Shown: piece by piece, positions 37,701 through 47,033 of the stretch
Layout: each line of letters opens with the position of its first letter
How positions within the stretch are numbered: position 1 is the stretch's first letter
DNA from: Diphasiastrum complanatum
Taxonomy: Eukaryota; Streptophyta; Lycopodiopsida; Lycopodiales; Lycopodiaceae
Assembly (NCBI GenBank): GCA_029204225.1
Contig: CM055097.1
Coordinates: 39,549,106 to 39,613,105 of the forward strand
Direction: 5' to 3'
DNA: 64,000 nucleotides
The notes under the pieces: generated by a model
Databases searched by the model: none
The model's input: only the letters and a program-made list of their open reading frames with translations
What the model was told of the DNA's origin: nothing
Program-made: the position numbers and the translations under genes

Positions 37701-38788
37701 GTTTGTACTTATTATTGCCAAAGGCATGTCGGTAACTGATTGTGAAAATGGCACGTGTGACTTTTCGCACTGCGAGGATTAAAGTGCTTGTTTAGGTTAA
37801 CATTTTGGTGAGATTTCTTCCAATATTGCGTCTTGTATTTATCTCAATGCGTGTAAAGTTGAGCTTGATGCTTTTGCAGGCACATGAAGATGACCCCTTA
37901 ACCTTGGCTTCTGTCACTTTCAGCGAGCAGTTTTCTTCTGATCTTGCAAAGTGCTGGGATACCATGGTAATTGTTTTGTGTCTGATATAATACATCAATT
38001 ATATGCCATTTTCTTTTAGTTGCTTTCAACTCTGCTTAAAGGACGTCAATGCGCTAGTTAAGGTCATGATTTGTATATGGTAATTGACATGTGTAGTCAA
38101 CCATACTTTTTTTATTCATCTGTAGTTTTGTTGCGTTGGAAGCTGTTTGTCCAATGAATGTTTGTGTAAGAAGATGCCAAAGTTTAGTAAATTTGGCACC
38201 TTCATGTTGCTTAGTGCAGTTATGTCTCTTACAAATAGATTCCCCTAAGAGAGCATAGTGTATCCCGTCATTTTTGTCAGATTTTTAAGCAATATAATAA
38301 ACCAGCACGAAAATTTCTTGCTGGGAAGTTTTTTGTATTTTTGGTGGCTTAGTAAAGCTTGTCCTGGTATTGGTTTATGTGTTCAGGGAAAGCATTCTTT
38401 ATATAGTAGTTGCCTTGAAGTGGAGAAGTTGGTGGCACAAGTCCTTTCAAGAGATATTCGCTCCCTAAGCCAGCGACAGCGACCACATAATGCTATTTTA
38501 AGCACATTGAATGAGAGACAGGTTCGAGAAAATGGTTTATTGGAACTAGGCATGGCTGAAATACATGAAGAAACAAACATTGACCAGAAAGAAGCACCAG
38601 AATCTTTATCTGATAGGATCACAAATATGTCAAACTTGGCTGATTATCATGGTCAAGAATCTGGAGACTTTATGAATGTTCGTGATCTTGTAGTTTATCA
38701 TTTAATCCTAGAAGGTATCAACATCGCTTATACAATTGATGATGAGGGAAGGGTGTTGATTAGAAGTGCGATCGTCTCAAATCAATGA
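17476..38788 (+). CDS. TRMO: tRNA (adenine(37)-N6)-methyltransferase TrmO
   Basis: Nine exons splice in frame: 17476-17545, 20924-21045, 30328-30428, 30517-30712, 30847-30939, 31299-31358, 31707-31781, 37880-37966, 38387-38788; 1206 nt, 401 residues plus stop, all GT-AG. The TsaA/TrmO fold starts at [16 protein letters not shown] (residues about 89-104) and continues through [53 protein letters not shown] and [14 protein letters not shown]. The C-terminal part holds [15 protein letters not shown] and [18 protein letters not shown]. By family knowledge it uses S-adenosylmethionine to methylate t6A37 of tRNA-Thr to m6t6A37. The first exon is a hydrophobic helix, exon 2 a coiled coil, as in plant homologues I recall. 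Exon 5 could use overlapping acceptors; 30847 keeps frame. Introns 2 (9.3 kb) and 7 (6.1 kb) are filled with transposons, yet coding is undamaged. Confidence 0.93.
18140..18290 (+). repeat. SINE-like tRNA-derived sequence in TrmO intron 1
   Basis: TGGCTTAGTTGG (18162-18173) fits the RNA polymerase III A box. GTTCAAGCCC (18207-18216) fits the B box, 33 bp after the A box ends. A 3' region with T runs (GTTATTTTTGGGTT) follows. No tRNA cloverleaf or anticodon arm could be drawn with confidence, so a SINE or tRNA pseudogene fits better than a tRNA gene. Confidence 0.5.
19975..20370 (+). pseudogene. Ty3/gypsy reverse transcriptase remnant
   Basis: Across several frames one reads [11 protein letters not shown], then [20 protein letters not shown] (a decayed form of the gypsy TPFGLTNAPATFQRLMN block), KKFAEFF, and [13 protein letters not shown]. 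The catalytic FLDD has been lost (FLAGS). It is a short ancient fragment inside intron 1 of TrmO. Surrounding intron sequence at 18300-19970 and 20380-20920 shows nothing I recognise. Confidence 0.65.
22325..22402 (+). pseudogene. LINE reverse transcriptase, left fragment
   Basis: Translation gives [20 protein letters not shown], the typical opening of the plant LINE reverse transcriptase. It is cut at 22402 by the copia element and resumes at 28388 after the duplicated GTATT. Confidence 0.65.
22403..22885 (-). repeat. Copia 3' LTR (483 bp)
   Basis: It runs TGTAGGAAAG to TTTCTAACA and contains an expanded GA microsatellite at 22493-22541. Near-identical to 27946-28387 apart from that tract and scattered substitutions. 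Confidence 0.9.
22923..24081 (-). pseudogene. Copia RT C-terminal half and RNase H
   Basis: Downstream of a premature stop at about 24080 (YLQ[12 protein letters not shown]) the frame is open from 24014 to 22923. It covers [16 protein letters not shown], the RT catalytic motif [11 protein letters not shown], the thumb, and RNase H with [40 protein letters not shown] and [11 protein letters not shown]. All catalytic motifs are present, so this half looks young. Confidence 0.88.
24084..24700 (-). pseudogene. Copia RT N-terminal half
   Basis: The frame covers [39 protein letters not shown] and [19 protein letters not shown], the standard copia RT fingers with the first catalytic Asp (QLDIKTAF). 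The upstream linker is interrupted at about 24706 by the inverted segment. Confidence 0.88.
24706..25045 (+). other. Inverted internal segment of the copia element
   Basis: The element is coded on the minus strand, but here the linker between integrase and RT is coded on the plus strand: [20 protein letters not shown], then [20 protein letters not shown]. Minus-strand coding resumes on both sides (VPNKLRTS to the right, GQPSAVSKD to the left). About 340 bp have therefore been flipped in place, which destroys the polyprotein frame. Confidence 0.8.
25046..26020 (-). pseudogene. Copia GAG-pre-integrase and integrase
   Basis: Motifs in order: [17 protein letters not shown], a Cys pair in [10 protein letters not shown], then the integrase core [60 protein letters not shown] (D, D and E catalytic residues present). 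It ends at VPNKLRTS where the inverted segment begins. Confidence 0.88.
26010..27231 (-). pseudogene. Copia gag and protease
   Basis: From [20 protein letters not shown] (start about 27231) through the UBN2 gag domain to a zinc knuckle ([14 protein letters not shown]). It then reaches the aspartic protease active site [13 protein letters not shown]. The frame is open to a frameshift around 26020-25990, just after the protease, where the integrase frame takes over. Confidence 0.9.
27946..28387 (-). repeat. Copia 5' LTR (442 bp)
   Basis: It runs TGTAGGAAAG to TTTCTAAGA. The GA tract is short here. The tRNA-Met primer site lies immediately left (27931-27945). Confidence 0.9.
28388..28850 (+). 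pseudogene. LINE reverse transcriptase, right fragment
   Basis: Pieces in several frames give [71 protein letters not shown] and [10 protein letters not shown]. These follow the order of plant non-LTR reverse transcriptases. The catalytic FADD segment is not recognisable. It is the continuation of 22325-22402. Confidence 0.72.
28851..30327. other. TrmO intron 2, right part, unassigned
   Basis: No conserved domain recognised. A weak LINE-like continuation is possible up to about 29200. The intron ends in TTTGCAG at 30327. Confidence 0.5.
32018..32060. repeat. (TC)n microsatellite
   Basis: About 21 uninterrupted CT units in TrmO intron 7. Confidence 0.95.
32364..32663 (-). pseudogene. Gypsy integrase fragment
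   Basis: It reads [20 protein letters not shown], then [20 protein letters not shown]: the HHCC zinc finger of Ty3/gypsy integrase, followed by [20 protein letters not shown] with the first catalytic Asp. The catalytic core beyond this is missing. Confidence 0.85.
32714..32917 (-). pseudogene. Gypsy gag N-terminal fragment
   Basis: An open frame starting [10 protein letters not shown], rich in Leu and Gln and probably coiled coil, lies just downstream of the leader and primer site in the element's direction. Assigned to gag by position; the sequence itself is not diagnostic. Confidence 0.5.
34660..34701. repeat. (TA)n microsatellite with hairpin upstream
   Basis: About 20 TA units. Just before it, CGTTCCGAAAC and GTTTCGGAATG (34598-34622) form a short hairpin. 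Confidence 0.9.
35627..36870 (-). pseudogene. Ty3/gypsy pol 3' part, decayed
   Basis: Read right to left. The end of RT is [20 protein letters not shown]. RNase H is [35 protein letters not shown] and MHCLG. An integrase zinc-finger region ([11 protein letters not shown]) follows. The integrase C-terminus is [34 protein letters not shown], then a chromo-like [20 protein letters not shown]. The integrase catalytic core is largely deleted between about 36070 and 35985. Frames are broken throughout. Confidence 0.82.
36871..37004 (-). pseudogene. Copia gag N-terminal fragment fused to gypsy RT
   Basis: The minus frame begins [20 protein letters not shown] and continues [20 protein letters not shown], a copia gag opening. 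It then passes in one open frame into the gypsy sequence [15 protein letters not shown]. The junction lies at about 36871. Confidence 0.7.
37147..37520 (-). repeat. Copia primer site and partial LTR
   Basis: On the minus strand TGGTATCAGAGCT (37147-37159) is a tRNA-Met primer site next to an LTR edge beginning TGTTGGGATTCG at 37160. This fits the copia gag fragment to its left. The LTR's far end is not defined; I take about 37520. Confidence 0.6.
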
Positions 38789-39639
38789 AGAAGCTTAAGC
38801 GTGTCTAAATTTATGCAATATCTGATTTACATAGAAACTTCAATCACATTGTTTATTCGCAGTTACTGTCTCGAAGGAAATCACCCAACACTTTCTTGTA
38901 AACCTCAGCTTGTTGTAGGTACGAAGATCACCTCGAACTTGAAGTGCTCCCTGCAGACATCTACTCTATTTGACCTTTTTGAACTAACAATTGTAAACAG
39001 CCTGGAACATCTTGAACTCAATGTGGAGATACTTTCTTGAGTTTCAACCATAGACATTTGGATTTTATTCTAGTTGCTTCTGGGTGTACATGCTTCATCT
39101 TTGTACAACTTGAGCTTTGGACGTGAATGATGCAGTGAAATCACCCCAGCCCATTTTCCAGCATTCATGTGCTCTGGGTTGAAATGGCTACTGCACATTC
39201 CATACAGCTTACCTCCATATGAGTATTAAATTTATGTATAGATACGTATCCTAAATATATATGGTTATGGTCCATACTTTATACATTACTTTACTGGGAA
39301 AATGATGGAAATTCGTATAGCTGGAAAAAATCCGTGGCTGGGAAAATTTGTATCTTGGAAAAACAGATTCTCCTATTTATGATGGCTCCCTATTTCATTG
39401 TTGAAACATGAAGAAAGATGGATGTCATCTATAAAATGCTTGTTAGCTGACAGCTCCTTTGAAATTCCTATTTTATTATCAAAACATAAAGACAGATGCA
39501 TATTTATCATAGAATAATGTTGTGCCACAGATTTCTTTTTTAACAGTTCTTTGGACAGGCCACAAATATTCACAGCTACAATGGTTCACACTTGGTCCAA
39601 AGACTCCAAACTTATAAATCAGATATTTCCAAAGTGGCC

Positions 39640-40101
39640 AAAAAAAGCACTAGAGAATTCAAGTTAACACACCTTCCTCTTCTGTGAGAGGAATGGTCCT
39701 CTAGCCTCCTTTGTTCAGACCATTTCAGCTCACGTAGGCTTTTCTTCAGTTCATGTTCAAACTTGGTTATTGGGCTTAGACTCTAGAATAGATAAGGACA
39801 TTTGGACATGTTTTCTAGCTCCCCTTCTATGGTCTCTCTGGAGGTGGAGAAACTCGCAGGTCTTTGATAGTACTATGCATTTTGGTTCTCTTATGGGGGG
39901 GCTTGGGGATATGGGTAGGATCTACTTTGATGCTGTTAGTAAAGCTTTCCAGAAGAAAGGCAAAGCTGCTGAAACTAGGTTAAGGACACTTGAGATTTGT
40001 CGAGCTTGGTTCTTGATGTTGGTGGAAAAGCTCAAAATCCACCATTTCTTTTTCCATAACTGATATTCACATACCGCCGCTTACTTGCAAAAAAAAAAAA
40101 T
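39640..40101 (+). pseudogene. 5'-truncated LINE tail with poly(A)
   Basis: It encodes a LINE ORF2 C-terminus (WLLGLDSRIDKDIWTCFLAP, LLWSLWRWRNSQVFD) ending at a stop at about 40061, then a short 3' end and an A12 run at 40089-40100. The 5' limit is uncertain. It lies about 850 bp downstream of the TrmO stop. The stretch 38789-39640 shows nothing beyond a presumed TrmO 3' UTR. Confidence 0.7.
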
Positions 40102-40861
40102 TGAGTAGTCACAATTTGACATTATGTATCTAAAAAAATAGTTATGACTTTCACAACTGAACCTTCCAAATTTTGTACTATTATTCATTCTTTTTACAAT
40201 CTAATATTCATGATTTTAAAATTAGCGTTTATGAAAGTAGTGACATTTTTCATTGTCTAATATCTATTAGTAATAATACCACCTTCGAAAAATCTAGCCA
40301 AAATTTGCTAACTCGTTTTTTTAGGCCATTGTAAGTTGTAATTGTCTATGATTGCTTGTAGCTCAAAAAGAAAGTTAGCACAAATTGTCTATGGTTTTTT
40401 TTTTTATAAATTTATTTTTTATGTTGTGCAAAAGTTTGCAAATCTTTGGGCCTTGCCCTCAAAATATGGCCCTTGAGTAAGGGCCTTAACACTAGAGTTG
40501 TAGCAAAATGTGCACAAAAGTGTGTATTTCAAACACTTTTTCAAAATTTTGTATCTCTCTAACTATCATAAATGTTATCAAATCCTTTCATAGACATTAT
40601 TTTCATATTTTTAATATTGATTACAAAAATTGAGCCATCGATTTAGAGCATATTGTAAGCAAGATATTGATGTGTCAAACATGCAGGAGTGGTGCTCAAG
40701 CTTCGATATTTTTAAATGTGAGTGTGTAATACGATGTCTTTCACTACATTTTTTTATGGCTGTCCACTCTAAAATTTTATCCTACATGACCATAGCAATG
40801 TCCTTAAAAAAAAACAATTCAGTTTGGAGTTTTATTAAAGTAGATACGTGCATTTGAAGTT

Positions 40862-41440
40862 TTTTATGTTTTTGAAAGTACAATACAAAGGACCATAAAA
40901 AGGCTCCAAAGTACAATACAAAGGCTCCAAGAGTGATTGATTGATTGATACACCTGTCTATTACAAAACTAGTCACAAGATCTTGATTTAGAAAAGCAAT
41001 ATTGGATCCCACAATCAAGAGCAATCAAAACTATTGATCAAACATGGAATTTTGACCCCACACGTGTGTGGTACGGACTCCAGTACAACCTATTATCAAA
41101 GATTAAGTGAAATCAAGTTTAGATATCAAAGCATTCACAAAAACTCAAGACAAATGTGTAGAAAACTCAAGATTGCCAATTTGCTCTTGGAAATTTTATC
41201 TCCTCACTATGGAATGATGGATTGTATATACAAAAGGCTCTTCCCCACCTCAAGTTAGGTGAAAATCCAGCATGTAATAAGGAAGATGATTGACCATTGT
41301 GATCGTATTTGTAAAAAATTGTTAGTGATGAAATCCATGTTGATTCTGCTAGAAAAAGCTCTCTCATGAATACCCATTGCAGTGAGCAAAGGCTCCGCAA
41401 GGGTCATCACTGAGTGACCATGCTTGTGCTAGGAAGGACC
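40862..41440 (-). repeat. Solo-LTR-like copia sequence
   Basis: It shares blocks in order with the LTR at 48933-49623: GTACAATACAAAGGACCATA, CCACACGTGTG, CTCCTCACTATGGA and GTGAAAATCCAGCATGTAAT. No coding region is attached. Ends and target duplication could not be fixed. AT-rich 40102-40861 shows no gene. Confidence 0.6.
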
Positions 41441-42379
41441 ATGATGTCCATTGCAGATGGGACATCACGATGGATAGTATAACGTGGAGACTGGGAAGTA
41501 TCAGTAGAAGACATGGTGATCAGAATGAAACGTAAGAGCGCGAATGTATATCAGAAAGCAATTCAGGAAATTTGGAAGGCTTTGGTCACAGGAAAAATTT
41601 GCAAGAGCTTCGCTAGCATAAGTGAGGAATGAATCGAATTCAGCCAACCTGTAGGTGAATTTGGTGGTACATTGAATACTAGTTTGGCTGATCAGTTCTG
41701 AACAAAAATTTGCAGGCATGTACAGTCCTGTGAAAATAGGCTATAAAAATCTCGGTGAAGGTTTCTAGAGATCGGAACCTATCAAGCGAATGTTTTCCAG
41801 GTCTGGTGAAGGATGAATTTTTGCCTAGGAGGGTCCTTCATCCAGGTACTGTCATAAATACATTTTTCCACAATCTGAACCTATGGACAACCTAATTTGG
41901 ACATTTTAAGATCATCTAGTAGGTCAGCGAACAATGAGGTTAAGGTGCTCGGCAAAGGTTCCCAAAATGGCATATCATTGAACCTTCGTCTGACTCAAAA
42001 ATTGGAGTTTTCCTGGACAAGAATCTTGGCCCACCTCAAATTAGATAAATCTAGAGTGGATGTACCATCTGAGAGCTCAACAAAGGTTTTTGGCACTGTA
42101 TAGGCCACATCCGACCAAAACAGTGATTTTCTAAGTCATTTTTCATCAACAAATACTGTGCTTTCTTTTTCCCATGCTGATGACTTTCTGACTTTTGCTC
42201 ATCAGTCTTTTCTCATTTTTTTTTTTTAACTGTCTTTTTCCAAAAAACTCAACAATTTAAATATTGAAAACAAAAAATTGAAAAACAAATAAAATTAAAA
42301 AACCATTGAGATCAGGCTTGCTGAACTGGCGGAGCAGGCTACCAAAACTTGCGTAATCGGCTGCCATTCACCTGAGTAT
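41441..42379. other. Unassigned stretch
   Basis: No conserved coding signal. It may include the 3' LTR of the gypsy element that ends nearby, but no second copy is present for comparison. Confidence 0.4.
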
Positions 42380-45300
42380 CAAATCATTTTCCATCCAAGT
42401 GCTCAAGAATTACTGTGCCATAGTTCAGGATTTTCTTCACTTTATATGGGCCTTCACCGATAAACTTCAACTTGCCCTTGATCAGCTTGATTTTGTACGT
42501 CAATGCAAGATCTGCTGCTTTCAGATCTTTTTTGTGCAATCGACGATCGTGCCATGCCTTGCGATGGGCTTTCTCTGCTGCTAAGGCATGTGCTGCCATC
42601 AATCGGGTTTCACATCATTTGTGTAACGCTTCATGACGGAGTTGTAAAGACTTATTATCATTTAATCGTTCCGTTGTTGCTATGCGTAAGGATGAGATTA
42701 AAAATTCAATTGGCATTACAGCATGTTGACCATAAACCAGTTGAAAAGGTGTTTGATTTGTACTAGTTTTGTAAGCGGTTCTGAATGCCCATAACGCTGC
42801 ATATAGTTTATGTTCCCAATCAGACCAACTCGCTTCAACTGTCTTTGTCATAATGGTGCAGAGAATCTTATTGGAAGATTCAGCTTGGCCATTCCCTCTG
42901 GAATAGTAGGGAGTACTAAATCTGTGTATAACAAAAAAATCTTCCAGTAAACACTTTATTGTTTGATTAACAAAGTGTGTACCCCGGTTACTGACAATCT
43001 CAATCAGACATCCAAATCTGATTATAATATTTTCATATCAACCCACTTGGTCATATAATCAGTTGCTACGATAATGTATCTGAGATCCTTGCGCGGTAGG
43101 ATGAATAGGACCAACATAATCTAGTCCCCATTATTCAAATGGTGCTTGCGATAAAACCGAATGCAAGGGTTCATAGTTCTGTTGAGTAGGCCGTCGTGCT
43201 CGCTGGCAAACATCACATGTTTGAATAAAATTTTTTGTGTCCTTATGAAACGTAGGCCACCAACAACCTCATTGCAAAAGTTTGCGAACAGTAATATCTG
43301 CAGAGAAGTGTCCTCCGCCCATGCCATCATGTGAAAACATGATTAAATCTCGTACTTCATGCGGTAAAACACATCTTTGTAAAATATTGTCTGTTCCACG
43401 ACGATCCAATTGTCCGGCAATTAATTGATAAGGTTGAGCCTTATGAATCAATTGTCTCTTCTGTACTTTTGTCAAGGAATCATTCGGTTGTCCTAGCTTC
43501 AGGTACTCAACAATATCCACTACCCACTCAGGTACTGCTTCAACATAGAACAACGCAACATCTAGTAGTTCGTCATCCACTTTAGTGTTAACTGGTGCGG
43601 ATTCGATTCGCGAAATGTGATCGGCTAGATAATGTTGCTTTCCCTTTCGAACCAATGCGAAAGTCAAATTCAGTCAATAACAATAACCATTTTGCAATAC
43701 GTCCAGTATTGCAAGTCTTGTTGACCAAGTAAAGTAATGGCTGATGATCCGTATAAAAAGCAAAGTGCGTTTTCATGAGGTAGTGACGAAATTTTCGAAT
43801 AGAAAAAATCATGGCTAACGCTTCACGTTCTGTTGTTGAATAATTCTTCTTCGGATCTGTAAGTTGTCTGCTTGCAAATCATATAGGATAATCCTTCTTA
43901 TAGTCACATGGCTGCGTCAAAATTGATCCAATGGCGTATTTTGAGGGATTCGTATGAATGTGAAATTCTATCGTCCAATCTGGACAACGCAATATTGGTG
44001 TTGAAGTTAATGTTTTTTTTAACTTTTTAAAGGCTTCTAACGCCTCTACTGTCCAAATAGGAACAATAGTCAATTTGTATATAGGTTGTGCTAAATCCGC
44101 AAAGAAGATAATAAAAATTTGGTAGTAGTTCGCATGAATTATGAACACATAAACTCCACAATTGTTGTTGGTGGTGGCAATTCCATAATAACCTTGATCT
44201 TAGAATAATCAGTGGCAATACCATGTCTCGATATCACATGTCCAAGCACAACTCCGTGGGAAATCCATATCTGACATTTTTCTGGATTTAAAGAAATTTG
44301 ATATTTGCGGCATCTTTCAAATACTTTCTCCAATCGATCCAGGTGGTCTGTATCTGTACTATGGACTCTCAGGTCATCCAAGTACATTTCAAGGAATTTC
44401 TGTAGATAATTTTTAAAAGCAAATTGCATTACTCTTGGAATGAACTTGGTGCATTATAGAGTCCAAATGACATTATTTGTAAGCATAGGTGTCCCATTCT
44501 GTTGCAAAAAGAGTTTTATGGCAATCTGCAGGTGCAATCTTAACCTGGTTGTAACCACTAAATCGATCCAAGAAACTATAAGCTTCCGCTCCAACAAGGC
44601 AATCCCAAATGCTTTCAGTAAAAGGTAACGGAAAGTGATCCTTCCGTGTCACTTTGTTCAACGCTTTGAGATTCACACAGATTCGCAAGTCTATGCTATA
44701 TCGGTAGGGTGATATTCTTTTGTTCACTTTTCCAAGCGGCTCCAACATGGAGTACTTCATTAGATTTTTCAAATCCAGCACAAAAAAGTGGCTCCTGATG
44801 GACTTCTGGTTATTCTTGAGCTAACTTTTGCGCTAAGACTTCCTTTGCTTTTGACACCAACTTCAGGAACTCTCCCAATGAAATATTGATTTTGCTAGAC
44901 AAAATGTTCATGAGCAGTTCTGTTTGCAGTGCTTCCGGTTCAGTCATCTTGAAGGGTTCTTCATGATGATGTAACTGATCATTCATATCCGTATGTAAAT
45001 TTCTTGGAGGCTGCAATGGTGAAGAATGAACTTCAGCTATTGCTTTAGCAGCTTCAAATTCCTTCTCTTCCCGCAGATGTTTAATCCACTGTCTCATATT
45101 CTGATATCTTTGTTTTTCTGCATTAAGATTTGGATAGGCTCCCGATGCTGTTGGTATATCATTCAATGGTATAGAATCAGCGAGTACTGGATCCACTACT
45201 GGTTCTTTATGCTTCTGTGCTCTGGTGACCACCATCAAGGGTACACTTGATTTATTCTAAGCAACTAGTCTTTGCTTGATTGTTATCAAATTTACAGGTG

Positions 45301-45685
45301 TTGGAACTGGTGGTGGCTTTGGTCTTCCTGGACAGTCTTTATAGCAATGCCCATAACCACAGTCACGACAAAATGTTACAAAGTTCTCTTTATTTGGACA
45401 TTCTGCAACTTTGTGATTTTTTCCTCATGTAAAGCATCCAAGTAGTGCTCTGGTCCAATTTCTAGAGGCTTGTTGTTGAGCGGCAACATAAATAGCATAA
45501 TGTTCCAAAGATCCACCTTCTTGATCATTACCATAGTTCCATTGCTCAGCACTTATGTATGGTTTTGGTTTCATCAAATTGGCAGGAGGAGCAGAGTGCT
45601 TTGGTGGGGCAGGTAAGGCTAAACGTTTCGGGTATTCAAGAGCAGATTGTCGAGGTCCAGCTGCTGGATTATCTCCATATTGTGT
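42380..45685 (-). pseudogene. Ty3/gypsy gag-pol remnant
   Basis: Right to left: a Pro-rich gag tail, a Cys/His knuckle region (CPNKENFVTFCRDCGYGHCY, about 45330-45410), then RT with YSFLDRFSGYNQVKIAP (about 44560) and the catalytic region FLEMYLDDLRVHS (about 44370). RNase H shows FAFYTDHQPLLYLVNK (about 43750). Integrase runs from the HHCC region (about 43270-43200) through a broken core to WEHKLYAALWAFRTAYKTST and GEGPYKVKKILNYGTVILEH. Multiple stops. Its 5' end stops sharply at about 45685, where an unrelated plus-strand coding segment begins. Confidence 0.85.
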
Positions 45686-46975
45686 GACAACATTGCTAGG
45701 GAAAATAAAAATCAAACTGTTTTGGCATACTTGTTTATGCTAGTGGAGAAATTTTTTTCAAAAAAGTAAAAATAGGATTTTTGTTAGTAGGACATACCTA
45801 CGATCAAATTGATCAAATGTTTAGTTGCTTTTCTAAGAGGTTGAGACGCAAGAAAGCATTTTTATTACCAGTGCTTCAAAGCATTGTTGAGGAATCGTAT
45901 GTGCCAAAGCCAAACATGTCATTAATCAAACACATATATGATTGTCGTGATCTTGTTAAGGCGTCCAATGAAACAGAACGATGCGTAGTTAATGATATTA
46001 GCTTTCAGCACCAGTTTACAATCAAATGTAACGAATCAGACATTATATTATTATGGGGCAAACTATTTTCAAATTCAGTTTCGTGGCTACCTCTTGAAGG
46101 AGTTTGATTTTTCCTTAGCATTCCATCGACTCAAATCAAGCTTGCTATGTTGTCTCCCTTGAAGTCCTTGCTAGAAGAACAAAAGGCGCAAAGAGAACAT
46201 CGTGAGATTGATCCATTTGCCTCATTAAATTTTTTGGAATCAAGTATTCAAGCAGCTTATCATTTTTTTGATGAGTTTGATCAGCATTGGTGGATGGACT
46301 TTTTCGAGGAACAAAAAATCAGTTTGCTCAATCTCGAACATACATCAACAACTGATGAATTTCATTGGCCTCATAAATTAGGAACATCAACTACGACTGT
46401 CGAACCTTCAGATTTTCCTCGAGATAATGATTTTGTACAACTTGTCCAAGGTGAGGAACGTGAAATTTATGTGGGCTCAAGGAAGAACAGGCAAAGTGTA
46501 AAAGCTGCAAAAATGAAATGGCATGGTAATTTGAATGAAATCCAAATTGGAAGCCTTGTTGGACTTCTAGCTTCGGAAAACAATGAAGGACATCCATTTT
46601 GGATTGCCAAGGTACTTGGTTTTATTCAAAATAGCAATCAAACAAAAGTACTACGTGTCCATTGGTTGCGCACCACTTCAACAAATGTTTTCTTGGGAAG
46701 GTACGAACTAGAAATGTTGCAAGTAGATCCAAAGGGCAAGAGAAAGAGATTGCCAAAAAATCACCCAAGAGTCGACGATTTGAATCTTCATGATGTCAAT
46801 GTTTTGGCATTTTATTTTGAATTAACAATGACCAACCATCTACGAAAGTCAACAATATCTACATTTTCCCTAGTAGGAAGACTTTTCCTACCAGGAAAAA
46901 TATTTGGTGCTCTATTTGTACAGGAAATCACATAGTGAACGAGTGTCCTCAATTGAAATAACAAATGGAAATCAG
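45686..46975 (+). pseudogene. DUF7869-like gene, 3' part (inverted)
   Basis: The segment opens with DNIARENKNQTVLAYL and, after a 1-nt slip, continues FKKVKIGFLLVGHTYDQIDQ (VGHT block at 45787-45816), then MFSCFSKRL. From 46147 a frame carries a Tudor/BAH-like stretch (IGSLVGLLASENNEGHPFWI, then AKVLGFIQ). Near 46900 there is a Cys/His knuckle (CSICTGNHIVNEC) in another frame. It continues the minus-strand pieces at 48819-47034: those end at the point where this starts, so about 1.3 kb has been flipped. I recall this order of motifs from uncharacterised DUF7869-type proteins in eukaryotic repetitive DNA; the function is unknown, possibly transposase or integrase-like. Confidence 0.6.
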
Positions 46976-47033
46976 TGTTTGCCATCTGTCTAATTCACTT
47001 GATCATGAGACTGCTTTTTGCAACTTCAACCCT

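Noticed and set aside
37805-37990. A separate 61-codon gene on the plus strand
   Set aside because: It is TrmO exon 8 read together with intron sequence on both sides.
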